64,000 nt of DNA from Paraoerskovia marina DSM 21750 (GTDB taxonomy: Bacteria > Actinomycetota > Actinomycetes > Actinomycetales > Cellulomonadaceae), in the NCBI RefSeq assembly GCF_000701465.1, contig NZ_JNIY01000003.1, forward strand, positions 1,178,001-1,242,000, written 5' to 3'. Position 1 is the stretch's first letter, and each line of letters opens with the position of its first letter. This document shows positions 54,926 through 63,418 of the stretch, one piece after another. The notes under the pieces are model-generated. The model was not told where the DNA came from. It was given only the letters and a program-made list of their open reading frames with translations, and searched no databases. The position numbers and the translations under genes are program-made.

Positions 54926-55401
54926 CCGGGTCGTACACGGTCGAACGCGTCGCGGACGCGGCGGGCCTCGAGGAAGCCTGGGCGCTGCGGTTCGCCGTCT
55001 TCTGCGACGAGCAGGGCGTGCCACGGGCCGAGGAGATCGATGCGCTAGACACGGACCCGTCGACGTCGCACGTGCTCGTGCGGGCAGTCGACGGGACCGT
55101 GGTCGGGACCGGTCGGCTGCTGGTCGACGACACGCCCGGCGACGTGCACATCGGGCGCGTCGCGGTCGCCGCGCGTGCGCGGGGGACCCGCGTCGGCGCA
55201 CTGGTGATGGACACGCTCGAGCAGTGGGCGCTCGCCGAGAACGCCGCGACGGCGCCGACTGGCTCACGCGTCGTCGTCCGTCTCAGCGCGCAGACGCAGG
55301 CCGAGGGCTTCTACCGGCGGTGCGGGTACGAGGTCGAGGGGCCTGTCTACCTCGACGCCGGGATCGACCATCGCGACGGCGTGAAGGTCCTCACAGCGTA
55401 G
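54922..55401 (+). CDS. GNAT family N-acetyltransferase
   Basis: The 159-residue protein matches the ElaA-like / YjcF-type GNAT group: [13 protein letters not shown] at the start, [20 protein letters not shown], and the acetyl-CoA loop [53 protein letters not shown] follows at the C-terminus. The substrate is unknown. It overlaps the pseudouridine synthase gene by 4 bp and ends 60 bp before dnaE. Confidence 0.85.
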   Translation: MTGSYTVERVADAAGLEEAWALRFAVFCDEQGVPRAEEIDALDTDPSTSHVLVRAVDGTVVGTGRLLVDDTPGDVHIGRVAVAARARGTRVGALVMDTLEQWALAENAATAPTGSRVVVRLSAQTQAEGFYRRCGYEVEGPVYLDAGIDHRDGVKVLTA

Positions 55402-55449
55402 GACGGGACGAGAGGTCGTGCCGTCCCCCGGACTGTCCCCGGCGGGATC

Positions 55450-55461
55450 TAGACTCGTCGC
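55450..55461 (+). promoter_or_regulatory. Putative leaderless promoter of dnaE
   Basis: TAGACT at 55450-55455 is followed after 6 nt by the dnaE ATG. No ribosome binding site is seen in the gap. Confidence 0.5.
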
Positions 55462-58400
55462 ATGCCGTCTGCCAGCTCCACGACCGAGGACGACTTCGTC
55501 CACCTGCACGTGCACACCGAGTACTCCATGCTTGACGGAGCCGCGCGGCTGGGCGACCTCTTCGAGGAGACCTCGCGACTCGGTCAGAAGGCGATCGGGA
55601 CCACCGACCACGGGTACGTCTTCGGGGCGTTCGAGTTCTGGTCGAAGGCGACGGCGGCGGGGATCAAGCCGATCATCGGCGTCGAGGCGTACGTCACCCC
55701 CGGGACGAGCCGGTTCGACCAGACGCGCGTCCGGTACGGCGAGAAGGGCCAGGAGTCCGACGACGTCTCGGCCCGCGGCGCCTACACGCACATGACGATG
55801 TGGGCCAAGAACAACACGGGTCTGCACAACCTGTTCCGTGCCAGCTCTCTCGCCTCGCTCGAGGGTCAGATGGGCAAGTGGCCGCGCATGGACCGCGACC
55901 TGCTCTCGACGTACTCCGAGGGCATGATCGCGTCGACCGGATGCCCCTCGGGCGAGATCCAGGTGCGACTGCGTCTGGGCCAGTGGGACGAGGCGGTGCG
56001 CGCGGCCGGCGAGCTGCAGGACATCTACGGCAAGGAGAACTTCTACGTCGAGCTGATGGATCACGGGCTCGACATCGAGACGCGCGTCACGAAGGACCTG
56101 ATCCGGCTGTCGGAGACGATCGGCGCGCCCCTGGTGGCCACGAACGACCTGCACTACGTGCGACGCGAGGACTCGAAGTCTCAGGAGGCCCTGCTCTGCA
56201 TCAACTCGGGCTCGACGCTCGACGACCCGGACCGGTTCAAGTTCGACGGAGACGGCTACTACGTGAAGTCGGCCCGCGAGATGCGTGAGCTCTTCCGTGA
56301 GCTGCCCGAGGCGTGCGACAACACGCTGCGGATCGCCGAGCAGTGCGAGGTCTCGTTCGACACGAGTGCCAACTACATGCCCCACTTCCCGGTGCCCGAG
56401 GGCGAGGACGAGGTCAGCTGGTTCGTCAAGGAGGTCGAGAACGGCCTGCACCGCCGGTACCCGGACGGGATCCCGGACGCGTCGCGAGAGCAGGCGAGGT
56501 ACGAGACCGAGATCATCGTCCAGATGGGGTTCCCGGGCTACTTCCTCGTCGTCGCCGACTTCATCAACTGGGCGAAGGAGCAGGGCATCCGTGTCGGGCC
56601 CGGCCGAGGTTCGGCCGCCGGGTCGATGGCGTCCTACCTGATGGGGATCACCGAGCTGGACCCGTTGGAGCACGGACTCATCTTCGAGCGCTTCCTCAAC
56701 CCGGAGCGCGTCTCGATGCCCGACGTCGACGTCGACTTCGACGAGCGCCGGCGCGGCGAGGTCATCCGGTACGTGACGGACAAGTACGGCGACGACCGTG
56801 TGGCCCAGGTGGTCACGTACGGCACCATCAAGGCCAAGCAGGCCCTGAAGGACTCCTCGCGGCTCCTCGGCTTTCCGTTCGCGATGGGGGAGAAGCTGAC
56901 GAAGGCGATGCCGCCCGCGGTGATGGGCAAGGACATCACGGTCTCCGGCATCTTCAACCCGAAGGACCCTCGCTACCAGGAGGCCGAGGAGTTCCGGAAG
57001 ATGCACGAGCAGGACCCGGAGGCGCAGCGCGTCGTCGACCTGGCTCAGGGGATCGAGGGGCTGAAGAGGCAGTGGGGCGTCCACGCGTGCGCACTCATCA
57101 TGTCGAGCGCGCCCCTGATCGACGTGATCCCGCTGATGCGGCGGCCGCAGGACGGCGCGATCATCACGCAGTTCGACTACCCGACCTGCGAGGGCCTCGG
57201 GCTCATCAAGATGGACTTCCTCGGGCTGCGCAACCTGACGATCCTCGACGACGCGCTCGAGAACATCGTGATGAACGGCAAGGAGCCGGTCGACATCGAG
57301 CACATCGGCCTCGACGACCAGGCGACGTACGACCTGCTCGCCCGGGGCGAGACGCTCGGGGTGTTCCAGCTCGACGGCGGGGCGATGCGCGCGCTCCTCC
57401 GCCAGCTGCGCCCGGACAACTTCGAGGACGTCTCGGCCGTCATCGCCCTGTACCGACCGGGGCCGATGGGGATGAACTCGCACACCAACTACGCCCTGCG
57501 CAAGAACGGGCTCCAGGAGGTCACCCCGATCCACCCGGAGCTCGAGGAGCCGCTCGCGGAGATCCTCGGGGAGACCCACGGGCTGATCGTCTATCAGGAG
57601 CAGGTCCAGCGCGCCGCGCAGATCCTCGCCGGCTACTCCCTCGGACAGGCCGACCTGCTTCGTCGTGCCATGGGCAAGAAGAAGAAGGAGGTCCTGGACA
57701 GGGAGTACATCCCGTTCCAGGCGGGGATGCGCGAGCGCGGGTACTCCGACGCCGCGATCAAGGCCGTGTGGGACGTCCTCGTGCCGTTCGCGGGCTACGC
57801 GTTCAACAAGGCCCACTCGGCGGGCTACGGACTCGTCTCGTACTGGACCGGGTATCTCAAGGCGAACTACCCGACCGAGTACATGGCGGGCCTGCTCACG
57901 AGCGTCCGGGACGACAAGGACAAGTCCGCGCTCTATCTCAACGAGTGCCGTCGCATGCACATCACGGTGCTCCCCCCTGACGTCAACTCCTCGGCGGCGA
58001 ACTTCACGGCGGTGGGGGACGACATCCGGTTCGGTCTGACGGCCGTGCGCAACGTGGGGCGCAACGTGGTGGACGCGATCGTCGCGACCCGCGAGGAGAA
58101 GGGTGACTTCACCTCCTTCACCGACTTCCTCGACAAGGTCCCGGCGGTCGTCTGCAACAAGCGCACGATCGAGTCGCTCGTCAAGGCAGGAGCGTTCGAC
58201 TCGCTCGGACACCCACGGCGGGCACTCGTCGTCGTCCACGAGCAGGCCGTGGACGCGGTGATCTCGGTCAAGCGGGAGGAGGCCAAGGGGCAGTTTGACC
58301 TCTTCGCCGACCTCGGCGGCTCCGAGGACGACGCGATGGGGTTCCAGGTCGACGTCCCGGACCTGCCCGACTGGGACAAGAAGCAGCTCTTGGCCTTCGA

Positions 58401-59037
58401 GCGCGAGATGCTCGGACTCTACGTCTCCGACCACCCGCTCTCCGGGCTCGAGCACGTGCTCGCCCGGCACGCGGACACCGGGATCGCTGCCCTGCTGACG
58501 GACGAGGGGCGGACGGACGGCTCGACCGTCACGATCGCCGGGCTCGTGACGTCGCTCCAGCGCAAGATGAGCAAGAACGGCAATCCCTGGGCAGCGGTGA
58601 CCATCGAGGATCTCGACGGCGGCGTCGAGGTGATGTTCTTCGGCGAGACCTACCTGGCCTACTCGACGATCCTCGCCGAGGACCAGGTGGTGGTGCTCAA
58701 GGGCCGGGTGCGGCGTCGTGACGACACGATGCAGCTCCAGGCGATGGAGGTGAGCCTCCCCGACGTCTCCAACGTCGCGGACGCTCCGGTGCTGGTCAGC
58801 CTTCCGGAGTCGCGCTGCACGCCGCCGCTCGTGGAGCGCGTGCGCGAGATCCTGGCGACCCATCCTGGGACCGCCGAGGTGCACCTGCGCCTCCAGAGTC
58901 CTGGCCGGACCACCGTGATGCGCCTCGAGGCGACACTGCGGGTCGAACGTTCGCCCGCGCTCTTCGGTGATCTCAAGGCGTTGCTCGGACCGTCGTGCCT
59001 CGCATCGTCGCCTGTCGGCGTCGGCGCAGGCGTCTAG
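55462..59037 (+). CDS. dnaE: DNA polymerase III subunit alpha DnaE
   Basis: DnaE is the replicative polymerase catalytic subunit. The 1191-residue protein has an N-terminal PHP domain (about 12-290) that starts HLHVHTEYSMLDGAARLGDL, the polymerase palm with the catalytic aspartates Asp422 and Asp424 (PDVDVDFDERRR), and a third acidic residue Asp572 (QFDYPTC). The fingers and beta-binding regions follow, and an OB-fold is near 1010-1090. The sequence type is the standard DnaE1. The stop codon TAG also forms part of the -10-like element of the next gene. Confidence 0.97.
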   Translation: MPSASSTTEDDFVHLHVHTEYSMLDGAARLGDLFEETSRLGQKAIGTTDHGYVFGAFEFWSKATAAGIKPIIGVEAYVTPGTSRFDQTRVRYGEKGQESDDVSARGAYTHMTMWAKNNTGLHNLFRASSLASLEGQMGKWPRMDRDLLSTYSEGMIASTGCPSGEIQVRLRLGQWDEAVRAAGELQDIYGKENFYVELMDHGLDIETRVTKDLIRLSETIGAPLVATNDLHYVRREDSKSQEALLCINSGSTLDDPDRFKFDGDGYYVKSAREMRELFRELPEACDNTLRIAEQCEVSFDTSANYMPHFPVPEGEDEVSWFVKEVENGLHRRYPDGIPDASREQARYETEIIVQMGFPGYFLVVADFINWAKEQGIRVGPGRGSAAGSMASYLMGITELDPLEHGLIFERFLNPERVSMPDVDVDFDERRRGEVIRYVTDKYGDDRVAQVVTYGTIKAKQALKDSSRLLGFPFAMGEKLTKAMPPAVMGKDITVSGIFNPKDPRYQEAEEFRKMHEQDPEAQRVVDLAQGIEGLKRQWGVHACALIMSSAPLIDVIPLMRRPQDGAIITQFDYPTCEGLGLIKMDFLGLRNLTILDDALENIVMNGKEPVDIEHIGLDDQATYDLLARGETLGVFQLDGGAMRALLRQLRPDNFEDVSAVIALYRPGPMGMNSHTNYALRKNGLQEVTPIHPELEEPLAEILGETHGLIVYQEQVQRAAQILAGYSLGQADLLRRAMGKKKKEVLDREYIPFQAGMRERGYSDAAIKAVWDVLVPFAGYAFNKAHSAGYGLVSYWTGYLKANYPTEYMAGLLTSVRDDKDKSALYLNECRRMHITVLPPDVNSSAANFTAVGDDIRFGLTAVRNVGRNVVDAIVATREEKGDFTSFTDFLDKVPAVVCNKRTIESLVKAGAFDSLGHPRRALVVVHEQAVDAVISVKREEAKGQFDLFADLGGSEDDAMGFQVDVPDLPDWDKKQLLAFEREMLGLYVSDHPLSGLEHVLARHADTGIAALLTDEGRTDGSTVTIAGLVTSLQRKMSKNGNPWAAVTIEDLDGGVEVMFFGETYLAYSTILAEDQVVVLKGRVRRRDDTMQLQAMEVSLPDVSNVADAPVLVSLPESRCTPPLVERVREILATHPGTAEVHLRLQSPGRTTVMRLEATLRVERSPALFGDLKALLGPSCLASSPVGVGAGV

Positions 59038-59047
59038 ACTCGACGCG
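59035..59047 (+). promoter_or_regulatory. Leaderless-type promoter built from the dnaE stop codon
   Basis: TAGACT at 59035-59040 contains the dnaE stop TAG. It is followed by 7 nt and then the ATG of the next gene, so that gene could be transcribed without a leader immediately after dnaE. Confidence 0.45.
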
Positions 59048-59452
59048 ATGATTCATCTGAACCCGGAGCAGCGCGTCTTCGTGACCGAACGCCACCTGGC
59101 CACCCTGACGACGCTTCGGTCCGACGGGACGCCACATGTCGTCCCGGTCGCGTTCACCTGGGACCCCGAGGCCGGGGTCGCGCGCATCACGACGAACCGC
59201 CGTTCGACGAAGGCGCGGAACGCCGCCCGCGACGCCGAGGGAGTGCCGCCACGGGCGGCCCTGTGCCAGGTCGACGGCGGGCGGTGGATGACTCTCGAGG
59301 GTCCGGTCGAGGTCGTCACCGACGTCGACGAGATCGCGGACGCGGTCGAGCGATACGCGCGCAGGTACCGTCAGCTCAGCGAGAACCCGGACCGGATCGT
59401 CCTTCGGCTCACCCCCGACCGCGTCATGTGCTCCGCCTACATGGCCGAGTGA
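59048..59452 (+). CDS. PPOX-class flavin-fold protein, F420-dependent-like
   Basis: The 134-residue split-barrel protein matches small PPOX-class enzymes such as Rv1155-like F420 or FMN proteins. It starts MIHLNPEQRVFVTERHLATLTTLRSDGTPHVVPVAFTWD and has ITTNRRSTKARNAARD, ALCQVDGGRWMTLEGPVEVV, and YARRYRQLSENPDRIVLRL. The cofactor cannot be told from sequence alone. It starts 10 bp after dnaE and converges with the S4-domain gene across 7 bases. Confidence 0.8.
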   Translation: MIHLNPEQRVFVTERHLATLTTLRSDGTPHVVPVAFTWDPEAGVARITTNRRSTKARNAARDAEGVPPRAALCQVDGGRWMTLEGPVEVVTDVDEIADAVERYARRYRQLSENPDRIVLRLTPDRVMCSAYMAE

Positions 59453-59459
59453 CGGGTCG

Positions 59460-59687
59460 TCACGCCACCGTCGCGGAGATCTCTCCCTGCGGCATGGCGA
59501 CCGCCACCACGTCGCCGCGGACGAGCTGCCGTCCACGACGCGTCTCGACCTCGCCGTTGACGGACACCTCTCCGTCAGTGATGAGCTCGCGTGCGTCGGC
59601 GCCCGACTCGGCGAGGTCGGCCAGCTTGAGGAACTGACCGAGGCGAATGCTCTCGCCGTCGATCGTGACGGGTTCGGAGGAGTTCAT
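59460..59687 (-). CDS. RNA-binding S4 domain-containing small protein
   Basis: The 75-residue protein is little more than an S4 domain: SIRLGQFLKLADLAESGADARELITDGEVSVNGEVETRRGRQLVRGDVVAV. It resembles YaaA/YlmH-type S4 proteins that bind structured RNA, such as rRNA. The function is unknown. The ATG at 59687 has CACAAT six bases upstream on the minus strand, a possible leaderless -10. Confidence 0.85.
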   Translation of the reverse strand: MNSSEPVTIDGESIRLGQFLKLADLAESGADARELITDGEVSVNGEVETRRGRQLVRGDVVAVAMPQGEISATVA

Positions 59688-59752
59688 GGGTTCATTGTGC
59701 CCGTTCTGAAATGGTCTCGGTGCAGCACGCAGGGCCGTCCTAGGATGGGCAC
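59688..59752. promoter_or_regulatory. Divergent leaderless-type promoters of the S4 gene and hisD
   Basis: On the plus strand TAGGAT (59741-59746) lies 6 nt before the hisD GTG. On the minus strand CACAAT (bases 59694-59699) lies 6 nt before the S4 gene ATG. The gap is only 65 bp, so the two start sites would be about 65 bp apart and their upstream regions overlap fully. Confidence 0.45.
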
Positions 59753-61075
59753 GTGATATCCCGACTGGACCTCCGTGGCCGAAAGCTCACCCGTCGCGAG
59801 CTCGTCGACGTCCTTCCGCGAGCCGAGCTCGGGGTCGAGGACGCCGCGGCGCAGGTCGCACCCGTCGTCGCCGACGTCCGACGCCGCGGGGCCGCTGCCC
59901 TGCGTGACCTCGCCGAGCGCTTCGACCACGTGCGGCCGCAGTATCTGCGTGTCCCTCCCGCTGAGCTGACGAGCGCGCTCGAGACGCTTCCGGGCACCGT
60001 GCGCGCGGGCCTCGAGGAGTCGATCGTCCGGGTGCGCAGCGGGCACGCGGCACAGAAGCCTCAGGACTTCACCGTGCAGATCGCTCCCGGGGCGCAGGTG
60101 CGCCAGCGCTGGGTACCGGTCGAGCGGGTCGGGCTGTACGCGCCGGGCGGGCTCGCGGTGTATCCGTCTTCCGTCATCATGAATGTCGTGGCGGCCCAGG
60201 AGGCCGGGGTTCCCGGGCTCGCGGTGGCCTCGCCGCCCCAGGCCGACAACGGAGGACTCCCGCACCCGACGATCCTCGCGGCGTGCGCCCTGCTCGGTGT
60301 CGAGGAGGTCTACGCGGTGGGCGGTGCGCAGGCCGTCGCGATGTTCGCCTACGGCGCCGACGGTTCTGACCCGGTCGACGGCGACGTGCTCTGCGAGCCG
60401 GTCGACGTGATCACCGGGCCCGGGAACGTCTATGTCGCTGCGGCGAAGCGCCTCGTCCGGGGTGTGGTCGGGATCGACGCCGAGGCGGGGCCGACCGAGA
60501 TCGCCGTCCTCGCGGACGACTCGGCCGACGCCGGGCACGTCGCGGCCGATCTCGTCAGCCAGGCTGAGCACGACCCGCTCGCCGCCGCGGTGCTGGTCAC
60601 CGACTCGGTGGAGCTCGCCTCCGCCGTGGAGGCGCGGGTGGCGGACGTGGCTGCCGAGACCCACCACCGTGAACGGGTCGCGCAGGCACTGGACGGCCCG
60701 CAGTCGGCGATCGTGGTCGTCGACGACATGGTGCAGGGGCTCGGCGTGGTCGACGCGTACGGTGCCGAGCACCTCGAGATCCAGACACGCGACGCCGCCG
60801 AGCTCGCCGAGAAGGTGAGGAACGCCGGCGCGATCTTCGTGGGGCCCTGGTCGCCGGTCTCCCTCGGCGACTACATGGCAGGGTCCAACCACGTGCTGCC
60901 GACGGGAGGCTGCGCGCGTTTCGCCTCCGGCCTCGGTGTGCACAGCTTCGTCAAGGCGGTACAGGTCATCGAGTACGACCGGGACGCGCTCGCCGTCGTC
61001 GCGGACCGCATCGTCGCCGTGGCGAACGACGAGGACCTGCCTGCTCACGGTGACGCCGTCCGCGCGCGGTTCTGA
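59753..61075 (+). CDS. hisD: Histidinol dehydrogenase HisD
   Basis: HisD oxidises L-histidinol to L-histidine using two NAD. The 440-residue zinc enzyme shows [41 protein letters not shown]-like sequence, [47 protein letters not shown] and [11 protein letters not shown], which include the family signature and ligand segments. No other his gene is present before the window changes strand. It converges with the recQ-like gene, with 18 bases between the stops. Confidence 0.96.
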   Translation: MISRLDLRGRKLTRRELVDVLPRAELGVEDAAAQVAPVVADVRRRGAAALRDLAERFDHVRPQYLRVPPAELTSALETLPGTVRAGLEESIVRVRSGHAAQKPQDFTVQIAPGAQVRQRWVPVERVGLYAPGGLAVYPSSVIMNVVAAQEAGVPGLAVASPPQADNGGLPHPTILAACALLGVEEVYAVGGAQAVAMFAYGADGSDPVDGDVLCEPVDVITGPGNVYVAAAKRLVRGVVGIDAEAGPTEIAVLADDSADAGHVAADLVSQAEHDPLAAAVLVTDSVELASAVEARVADVAAETHHRERVAQALDGPQSAIVVVDDMVQGLGVVDAYGAEHLEIQTRDAAELAEKVRNAGAIFVGPWSPVSLGDYMAGSNHVLPTGGCARFASGLGVHSFVKAVQVIEYDRDALAVVADRIVAVANDEDLPAHGDAVRARF

Positions 61076-61093
61076 GCGGGCGCGCCGGCCGGG

Positions 61094-63355
61094 CTACCGG
61101 ACGCCGAGCACGAACGGGTGCACGGCGCTCGCCCCTGCCTCGCGCAGGAGGCGAGAGGCGACGGTGAGCGTCCACCCCGAGTCGGTGTAGTCGTCGACCA
61201 GCAGGACAGCACGGCCCGCAAGGCCCGACCGCGCCGCGTCCGACAGCTCGAGGTGGAGACGGCGCGAGACACCGGCCAGTCGCATCGCGGAGTTCACGTC
61301 GTGCCGCGCCGGCGCGGCGTGGTCGGGTGCCGGGCCGACGGAACCGACGAACGGCACCCTCAGGTATCCCGCGAGCCCGGTCGCCAGGTGCTGGACGAGC
61401 AGGGGTCGGGTGGTCGACCGCACCGCCACGACCCCCTCGATCGTCAGTGCACGGTCCTCCGCGCGGGGCCCGTCGTCGTCTCCCGTGCTCGGGTCGCCGT
61501 CGTCGGACGACGACGGCCCGGCGGTCCACAGCGCGTCCCACTCGTCGAGCACACGTACCGCCGCCTTGCGGAGCGGGACGGGAGTCTCGCCGTCCGCAGG
61601 TCGGCCCTCCGCGTCGACGGCGGCGAAGAGGTCGCGGAGCGCGCCGGACCACCCGAGTCCGTCGAGACGTGCGACGGCCCGGCCCGCACCGGCCTGCTCG
61701 GCCGCGGGGATTCGGCCCCGCAGGTCGACGCCGAGACTCTCCATGCCGCTTGGCCATTGGCGGCGCGCCGTCACGTCGACACCGACCCGGTCCATCTCCG
61801 CCCGTGTCGCGGCCACGGCGTCGGCGTCGGGCGCGTCGGGCAGCCCGACCCCTCCGCACCGGTCGCACCGGCCGCAGGCCCACCCGGCCTCGAGCTCGGG
61901 GTCGTCCAGGACCGCGCGGAGATAGGCCATGCGGCACCCGGGCGTCGCGACGTAGTCGAGCATCGACTGCTGCTCGTCGCGGCGTGTCTGCGCGACGCGC
62001 GCGTAGCGGTCGGCGTCGTAGGCCCACTCCTGTCCCGTGGCGAGCCATCCTCCCTTGACGCGGCGGACCGCGCCGTCCACGTCGAGCACCTTGAGCATGG
62101 ACTCGAGTCGTGACCGCTTGAGGTCGACCCGGGTCTCGAGCGCGGCGATCGACGTCGTCTCCGTGGTGCTCAGCGCCTCGAGAGCGGCGCGCACCTGCTC
62201 CTCCGCGGGGAACGCCTGCGCTCCGAACCACTCCCAGACGGCTCGGTCCTCCTGTCCGGGCAGAAGGACCACGACGGCCTGATCGACGCCGCGGCCGGCG
62301 CGCCCGACCTGCTGGTAGTAGGCGATCGGCGAGGAAGGTGCTCCGAGGTGGACGACGAACGCGAGGTCGGGCTTGTCGAAGCCCATCCCGAGCGCCGACG
62401 TCGCGATCAGCGCCTTGACGCGGTTGTCCTTCAGGTCGGCCTCGAGCTGCTCGCGCTCGGCCGGGTCGGTCTGCCCCGTGTACGACTGCACGGCCAGGCC
62501 GGCGGCTCGCAGCTGTGTGGCCACCTGCTCGGCCGCGGAGACCGTGAGGCAGTAGACGATGCCCGACCCGTCGACGTCCTGCAGCGTGTCGGCGAGCCAC
62601 GCGACGCGGCTGGGCTGGTCCGGCAGGGACAGGACGGCGAGATGGAGCGAGGCGCGGTCCAGCCCGCCGCGGAGCACGAGCACCTCCTCGCCGAGGCCGC
62701 CGGCGGCCGAGGTGCGCGAGACCCCGAGCTGCTCGGCGACGTCGGCCGTGACCCGTTCGTTCGCCGTCGCGGTCGTGGCCAGTACGGGGATTCCCGCGGG
62801 AAGGTCGCCCAGGAGCGTACGGATCCGGCGATAGTCGGGCCGGAAGTCATGGCCCCAGTCGGAGATGCAGTGCGCCTCGTCGATGACGACCAGACCCGCG
62901 TCGGCGGCGAGCCGGGGGAGCACCTCGTCCCGGAAGTCCGGGTTGTTGAGGCGCTCGGGGGAGCACAGGAGCACGTCGATCGTCCCGGCGGCGATCTCGG
63001 CGTGGACCGTGTCCCACTCCGTCATGTTGGACGAGTTGATCGTCACGGCGCGGATGCCGGCCCGGTCCGCCGCGGCGATCTGGTCGCGCATGAGCGCGAG
63101 GAGCGGCGAGACGATGACCGTGGGCCCTGCGCCCCGTGCCCGGAGCAGGGACGTGGCGACGAAGTACACCGCCGACTTTCCCCAGCCGGTCCGCTGGACG
63201 ACCAGGGCGCGCGCGTGCCGGTCGACGAGCGCCTCGACGGCGGTCCACTGGTCGTCTCGAAGAGCAGCGTCGTCGCGTCCGACGAGTCTGCGCAGAGCGT
63301 CCTCCGCCTCGGTGCGGAGTGTGGGCTGCGGGTCGGGTGCGCTCGTGGTTGTCAT
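61094..63355 (-). CDS. RecQ-type ATP-dependent DNA helicase with C-terminal phosphoribosyltransferase-like domain
   Basis: The protein has about 753 residues. The helicase core has QRTGWGKSAVY, SPLLALMRDQI, VVIDEAHCISDWGHDFRPDYRRI, TATAN, ATSALGMGFDKPDLAFVVHLGAP and QQVGRAGRG. A cysteine cluster WACGRCDRCGG marks the zinc site. The last part, from about residue 640, reads as a type I phosphoribosyltransferase-like fold with the PRPP-loop motif VLLVDDYTDSGWT. RecQ unwinds forked DNA; what the C-terminal domain does is unknown. An Asp/Ser-rich linker separates the two. The ATG at 63355 is preferred over a GTG 10 codons earlier. Confidence 0.88.
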   Translation of the reverse strand: MTTTSAPDPQPTLRTEAEDALRRLVGRDDAALRDDQWTAVEALVDRHARALVVQRTGWGKSAVYFVATSLLRARGAGPTVIVSPLLALMRDQIAAADRAGIRAVTINSSNMTEWDTVHAEIAAGTIDVLLCSPERLNNPDFRDEVLPRLAADAGLVVIDEAHCISDWGHDFRPDYRRIRTLLGDLPAGIPVLATTATANERVTADVAEQLGVSRTSAAGGLGEEVLVLRGGLDRASLHLAVLSLPDQPSRVAWLADTLQDVDGSGIVYCLTVSAAEQVATQLRAAGLAVQSYTGQTDPAEREQLEADLKDNRVKALIATSALGMGFDKPDLAFVVHLGAPSSPIAYYQQVGRAGRGVDQAVVVLLPGQEDRAVWEWFGAQAFPAEEQVRAALEALSTTETTSIAALETRVDLKRSRLESMLKVLDVDGAVRRVKGGWLATGQEWAYDADRYARVAQTRRDEQQSMLDYVATPGCRMAYLRAVLDDPELEAGWACGRCDRCGGVGLPDAPDADAVAATRAEMDRVGVDVTARRQWPSGMESLGVDLRGRIPAAEQAGAGRAVARLDGLGWSGALRDLFAAVDAEGRPADGETPVPLRKAAVRVLDEWDALWTAGPSSSDDGDPSTGDDDGPRAEDRALTIEGVVAVRSTTRPLLVQHLATGLAGYLRVPFVGSVGPAPDHAAPARHDVNSAMRLAGVSRRLHLELSDAARSGLAGRAVLLVDDYTDSGWTLTVASRLLREAGASAVHPFVLGVR

Positions 63356-63368
63356 CGAGACGATCGTA

Positions 63369-63396
63369 GGCCCGCCCCCTGACACGGAGGCGGGCC
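63369..63396 (-). terminator. Stem-loop after the alcohol dehydrogenase gene
   Basis: GGCCCGCC (63369-63376) and GGCGGGCC (63389-63396) form an 8-bp perfect GC stem with a 12-nt loop, 22 bases after the dehydrogenase stop (minus direction). It lies just before the recQ-like start, so it could separate the two transcripts. No T-run is seen. Confidence 0.5.
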
Positions 63397-63418
63397 CACG
63401 ACGACTCGTGCCGGAGGG

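Noticed and set aside
55264-58884. A 1206-codon open frame on the minus strand opposite dnaE
   Set aside because: It is the antisense shadow of dnaE in GC-rich DNA. It has no recognisable domain, while the plus-strand frame has all polymerase motifs.
58944-58954. GAACGTTC in the dnaE 3' region as an SOS operator
   Set aside because: There is no 4-bp spacer between the half-sites and it lies inside coding sequence.
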